Shown: positions 6,199 to 8,187 of the stretch, one piece after another | How positions within the stretch are numbered: the stretch's first letter is position 1 | Layout: each line of letters opens with the position of its first letter | Assembly: GCA_900770055.1 (NCBI GenBank) | Contig: CAAGJD010000104.1 | Coordinates: forward strand, 1-8,187 | Length of the DNA stretch: 8,187 nucleotides | Direction: 5' to 3' | DNA from: Acholeplasmatales bacterium | Lineage (GTDB): Bacteria > Bacillota_I > Bacilli_A > Acholeplasmatales > Anaeroplasmataceae | Notes under the pieces: generated by a model | What the model was told of the DNA's origin: nothing | The model's input: the letters and a program-made list of their open reading frames with translations, nothing else | Databases searched by the model: none | Made by a program: the position numbers and the translations under genes

Positions 6199-7530
6199 TT
6201 ATACCTTTGCGTTATTAAATGTTCTACTTATCTCTGATACATAGTTTCTTTCAAATGTTGCTAAAATTGAACCCTTAAATTCATTTTCAGGATAATATTT
6301 TGAAAAGGCGATACTAGTTGCATAATCATAGAAGCTCCAATATAAATCTGAATCAAATGGATCATCTTTTTGTTCTTTAAATATTTCGATATCTGCCAAA
6401 GAATAATCTATTTCATCCTTTAAACCCAAAATTTCTTTATAAACGCTGATAAGTGGAGCGTCATAACAAACATAGTAAGTATTTGCGAAGGCTGGAGATA
6501 ATACCTCTTCTTCAGTTTCAAATTTATAGGATGTCATAAAATCAATAAATTTATGAGCTAAATCCTTATTATATGAATCTTTAGTAATAACTAAATTATC
6601 ACAAAATGCTACTGTATCCTTAGGAATAAATAAATCAAAACCAATAGTGTAATCTTTACCCTTCTTAGATTTATATACCTCATCTCCTAGGGTCATTTGA
6701 TTTATCATATCCTCAAACTCTGTATAATCAATCTCACCATTAATATAGGCTTCTGTTACAATGTTTGCGATATTTTCACAATAGTAATATAGGAAATCTC
6801 CTGTCCACATAAACCCAACATCATAATTTCCTGCTACTATTTGTTTTTTAATGTTATCATTACCCCAGGCATCAAAAGACATTGTCTTAATGATGTCCTT
6901 CATTTTATTTAGTGTTGATGAAGGTAGTTCCTCATAAACATCATAGCCTAGGTATCTACATAAAGCATAATAATCATGCTGATAAGAATCATACATTGCT
7001 ACCTTAGTACCTGCTGGTAAAATGCTTCTATCAAATAGACATGACCATTCGTTTTCAGCACCTAAAATTGCATCCTCAAGGCCTTCCTTATTAGTAGAAT
7101 ACATAATACCCCAAGTACCCCATAGGTAAGGTACAAAATAATTAACTATATCATCATTAGAATTATCTTGCATTATCTTTGTTACTTCTTTTATACCATT
7201 TCTAACATCTAATGAATTTGGATCATATGAAATCTTAGAAAAGTCTATTTCTGATAATAATCCCTTATTATACATTTTAATAACCATATAATCACTTGGG
7301 CAAACTACATCATAAACTGTTGTGCCGGCACTAACCTTTGAATAGAATAATTCATTACTATCAGCTAAATCCATAACAACAGTACAATTATATTCCTTTT
7401 CAAACTTTGCAATAAGCTCCTCATCAATGTATTCGCCCCAGTTAAGAAATAATAATGTTTCTTTATTGCTACAAGAGCTTAAGCTTAAAATCGCTATAAT
7501 TAAGAGAATAATGCTACTTAGTCTTTTCAT
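6199..7530 (-). CDS. potD: Second, enlarged PotD-like substrate-binding lipoprotein
   Basis: This is a second extracellular polyamine-type binding protein, 443 aa from the chosen ATG, clearly longer than the usual 350. The lipobox LSSC (17-20) gives lipidated Cys20. PotD motifs are NWGEYI (30-35), YDVVCPSDY (73-81), PYLWGTWGIMYS (134-145), DAWGNDN (220-226), FMWTGDF (240-246) and FCDNLVI (309-315). It keeps a Trp (242) where E. coli has Trp229 and the other copy has Tyr. Around the E. coli Asp168/Glu171 site it reads MYDSYQHDYY, without an acid at either exact position. About 32 extra residues, rich in acidic and aromatic side chains, lie within about 252-295, and the C-terminus is also longer. 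An in-frame GTG at 7539 is only one base after the GAAGGGA ribosome site, whereas the ATG at 7530 has 10 bases, so I prefer 7530. The gene overlaps the upstream permease by 17 bp and ends the first transcription unit. Its ligand may differ from that of the other copy. Confidence 0.92.
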   Translation of the reverse strand: MKRLSSIILLIIAILSLSSCSNKETLLFLNWGEYIDEELIAKFEKEYNCTVVMDLADSNELFYSKVSAGTTVYDVVCPSDYMVIKMYNKGLLSEIDFSKISYDPNSLDVRNGIKEVTKIMQDNSNDDIVNYFVPYLWGTWGIMYSTNKEGLEDAILGAENEWSCLFDRSILPAGTKVAMYDSYQHDYYALCRYLGYDVYEELPSSTLNKMKDIIKTMSFDAWGNDNIKKQIVAGNYDVGFMWTGDFLYYYCENIANIVTEAYINGEIDYTEFEDMINQMTLGDEVYKSKKGKDYTIGFDLFIPKDTVAFCDNLVITKDSYNKDLAHKFIDFMTSYKFETEEEVLSPAFANTYYVCYDAPLISVYKEILGLKDEIDYSLADIEIFKEQKDDPFDSDLYWSFYDYATSIAFSKYYPENEFKGSILATFERNYVSEISRTFNNAKV

Positions 7531-8187
7531 TTTTCGCACGTCCCTTCAATAGATTATAAACAATAACTACTACAATCATCACAACTGTAACTAGAGTTGA
7601 GAAGGCATAAACACCAGGGAATAATGATTTTCTACCTATAGATGTATAAATCCATATTGATAGAGTGTTAAAGCCGTTTCCAGTTGTATAATAGCCAACA
7701 ACGAAATCCTCAAAGCTAATTGTAAATGCTAAGATCATTCCAGAAAATATACCACCTTTAATTGCTGGAATAATAACCTTCCAAACAGATTTAACAGGTT
7801 TTACACCTAAATCAAGAGATGCTTCTAGCATATTTGGATCAATTTCCTTCATTTTTGGAAGTACTGATAATATGATATATGGAAGTATAAAATATACATG
7901 TGATATTAATACTGTCCAAAAACCAAAGATTCTCTTATCAATAATTCTTAAGAAAGAAAATATTAGCATTAGTGAAATACCTGTAACAATATCAGCATTT
8001 AGTAATGGGACATTGTTAAGTAAAGTAAGTCTTGATTTAATCTTTGGTGGTAAATAATATGCACCAATACCTACTATTGTACCAAAGATTGTAGCTATAA
8101 GTGTCGCAATAACTGAAGTTTGAATTGTGTTAATTATAGCGTTATTAAGTAAAGGCTTATTAAACATATTAAGATAATTATTAAATG
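7514..8187 (-). CDS. potC: Second PotC-like permease, 5' end beyond the window
   Basis: This is an inner-membrane permease of a polyamine-type importer, partial. The frame stays open through the right edge. An ATG at 8167 exists but is almost surely internal: the codons before it read FNNYLN, matching the FDWYSKLL region of the complete PotC in this window (residues 62-69), so about 60 N-terminal residues with the first membrane segment are missing. What remains has about five hydrophobic segments. It also has the family block NNVPLLNADIVTG, an EAA loop (EASLDLG to VIIP) and a basic tail. It ends in TAG inside the potD-like gene that follows. The matching ATPase and PotB partners are not in the window; they may lie to the right, or the module may share the PotA encoded here. 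Confidence 0.92.
   Translation of the reverse strand, partial: FNNYLNMFNKPLLNNAIINTIQTSVIATLIATIFGTIVGIGAYYLPPKIKSRLTLLNNVPLLNADIVTGISLMLIFSFLRIIDKRIFGFWTVLISHVYFILPYIILSVLPKMKEIDPNMLEASLDLGVKPVKSVWKVIIPAIKGGIFSGMILAFTISFEDFVVGYYTTGNGFNTLSIWIYTSIGRKSLFPGVYAFSTLVTVVMIVVVIVYNLLKGRAKNEKTK
7541..7547 (-). promoter_or_regulatory. Ribosome binding site deciding the start of the second potD-like gene
   Basis: GAAGGGA on the minus strand, within the end of the permease gene, lies 10 bases before the ATG at 7530 and only one base before the in-frame GTG at 7539. The spacing favours the ATG. Confidence 0.6.

Noticed and set aside
7872..8057. Plus-strand open frame of 61 codons inside the second potC
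   Set aside because: It is antisense to the permease block that is conserved between both PotC copies, so the open frame is a by-product of the real gene.
8165..8167. ATG as the true start of the second potC
   Set aside because: The frame continues upstream to the window edge with residues matching the PotC family, and a start here would remove the first membrane segment.
1..8187. Mycoplasma-type genetic code
   Set aside because: TGA ends potB at a standard overlapping ATGA junction, and conserved tryptophans such as that in NWGDY are encoded by TGG.

Overview
The window is a strongly AT-rich stretch in which every confidently called gene reads on the minus strand. It looks like the genome of a low-GC Firmicute or Tenericute relative, such as an Acholeplasma-, Erysipelotrichia- or RF39-like bacterium. 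This rests on the AT-rich codon use, good Shine-Dalgarno sites, two SBPs with lipoprotein signal peptides, and a PotA ATPase carrying a long charged insertion of the kind I recall from mycoplasma PotA proteins. Tryptophan is encoded by TGG and TGA is used as a stop (end of potB), so the mycoplasma/spiroplasma code 4 is unlikely. Species-level placement is not possible from this sequence alone.

In transcription order (right to left) there are two spermidine/putrescine-type ABC transporter modules. The first (7514 to beyond 8187, and 6199-7530) is the tail of one operon: a permease of the PotC type, cut by the window edge, and an enlarged PotD-like lipoprotein. It is closed by a clear intrinsic terminator at 6161-6192. 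A 172-bp intergenic region follows, with a near-consensus sigma-A promoter (6103-6131) and an operator-like array of short repeats.

The second operon then starts: an XRE-cupin regulator (5493-6026), potA (3944-5482), potB (3109-3951), potC (2249-3112), potD (1134-2249) and a pectinesterase without a signal peptide (246-1115). Gene junctions are very tight: 10-nt gap, 8-bp overlap, 4-bp overlap, 1-bp overlap, 18-nt gap. This points to one translationally coupled transcript, ending at a long hairpin (181-245) that has T-tracts on both sides.

Functionally, the PotD lipoprotein would capture a cationic substrate outside the cell. PotB and PotC form the channel, PotA hydrolyses ATP, and the XRE-cupin protein probably senses the substrate and controls expression. 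The last gene is odd for this setting: a pectin methylesterase with its catalytic residues present but apparently cytoplasmic.

The left 180 bases hold a hairpin with a T-tract and possibly the 3' end of a plus-strand gene. The main points of interest are the PotA insertion, the pectinesterase attached to a polyamine operon, and the tandem, diverged pot modules. I see no CRISPR array, transposon, tRNA or rRNA gene, and no clear novel defence or mobile system.
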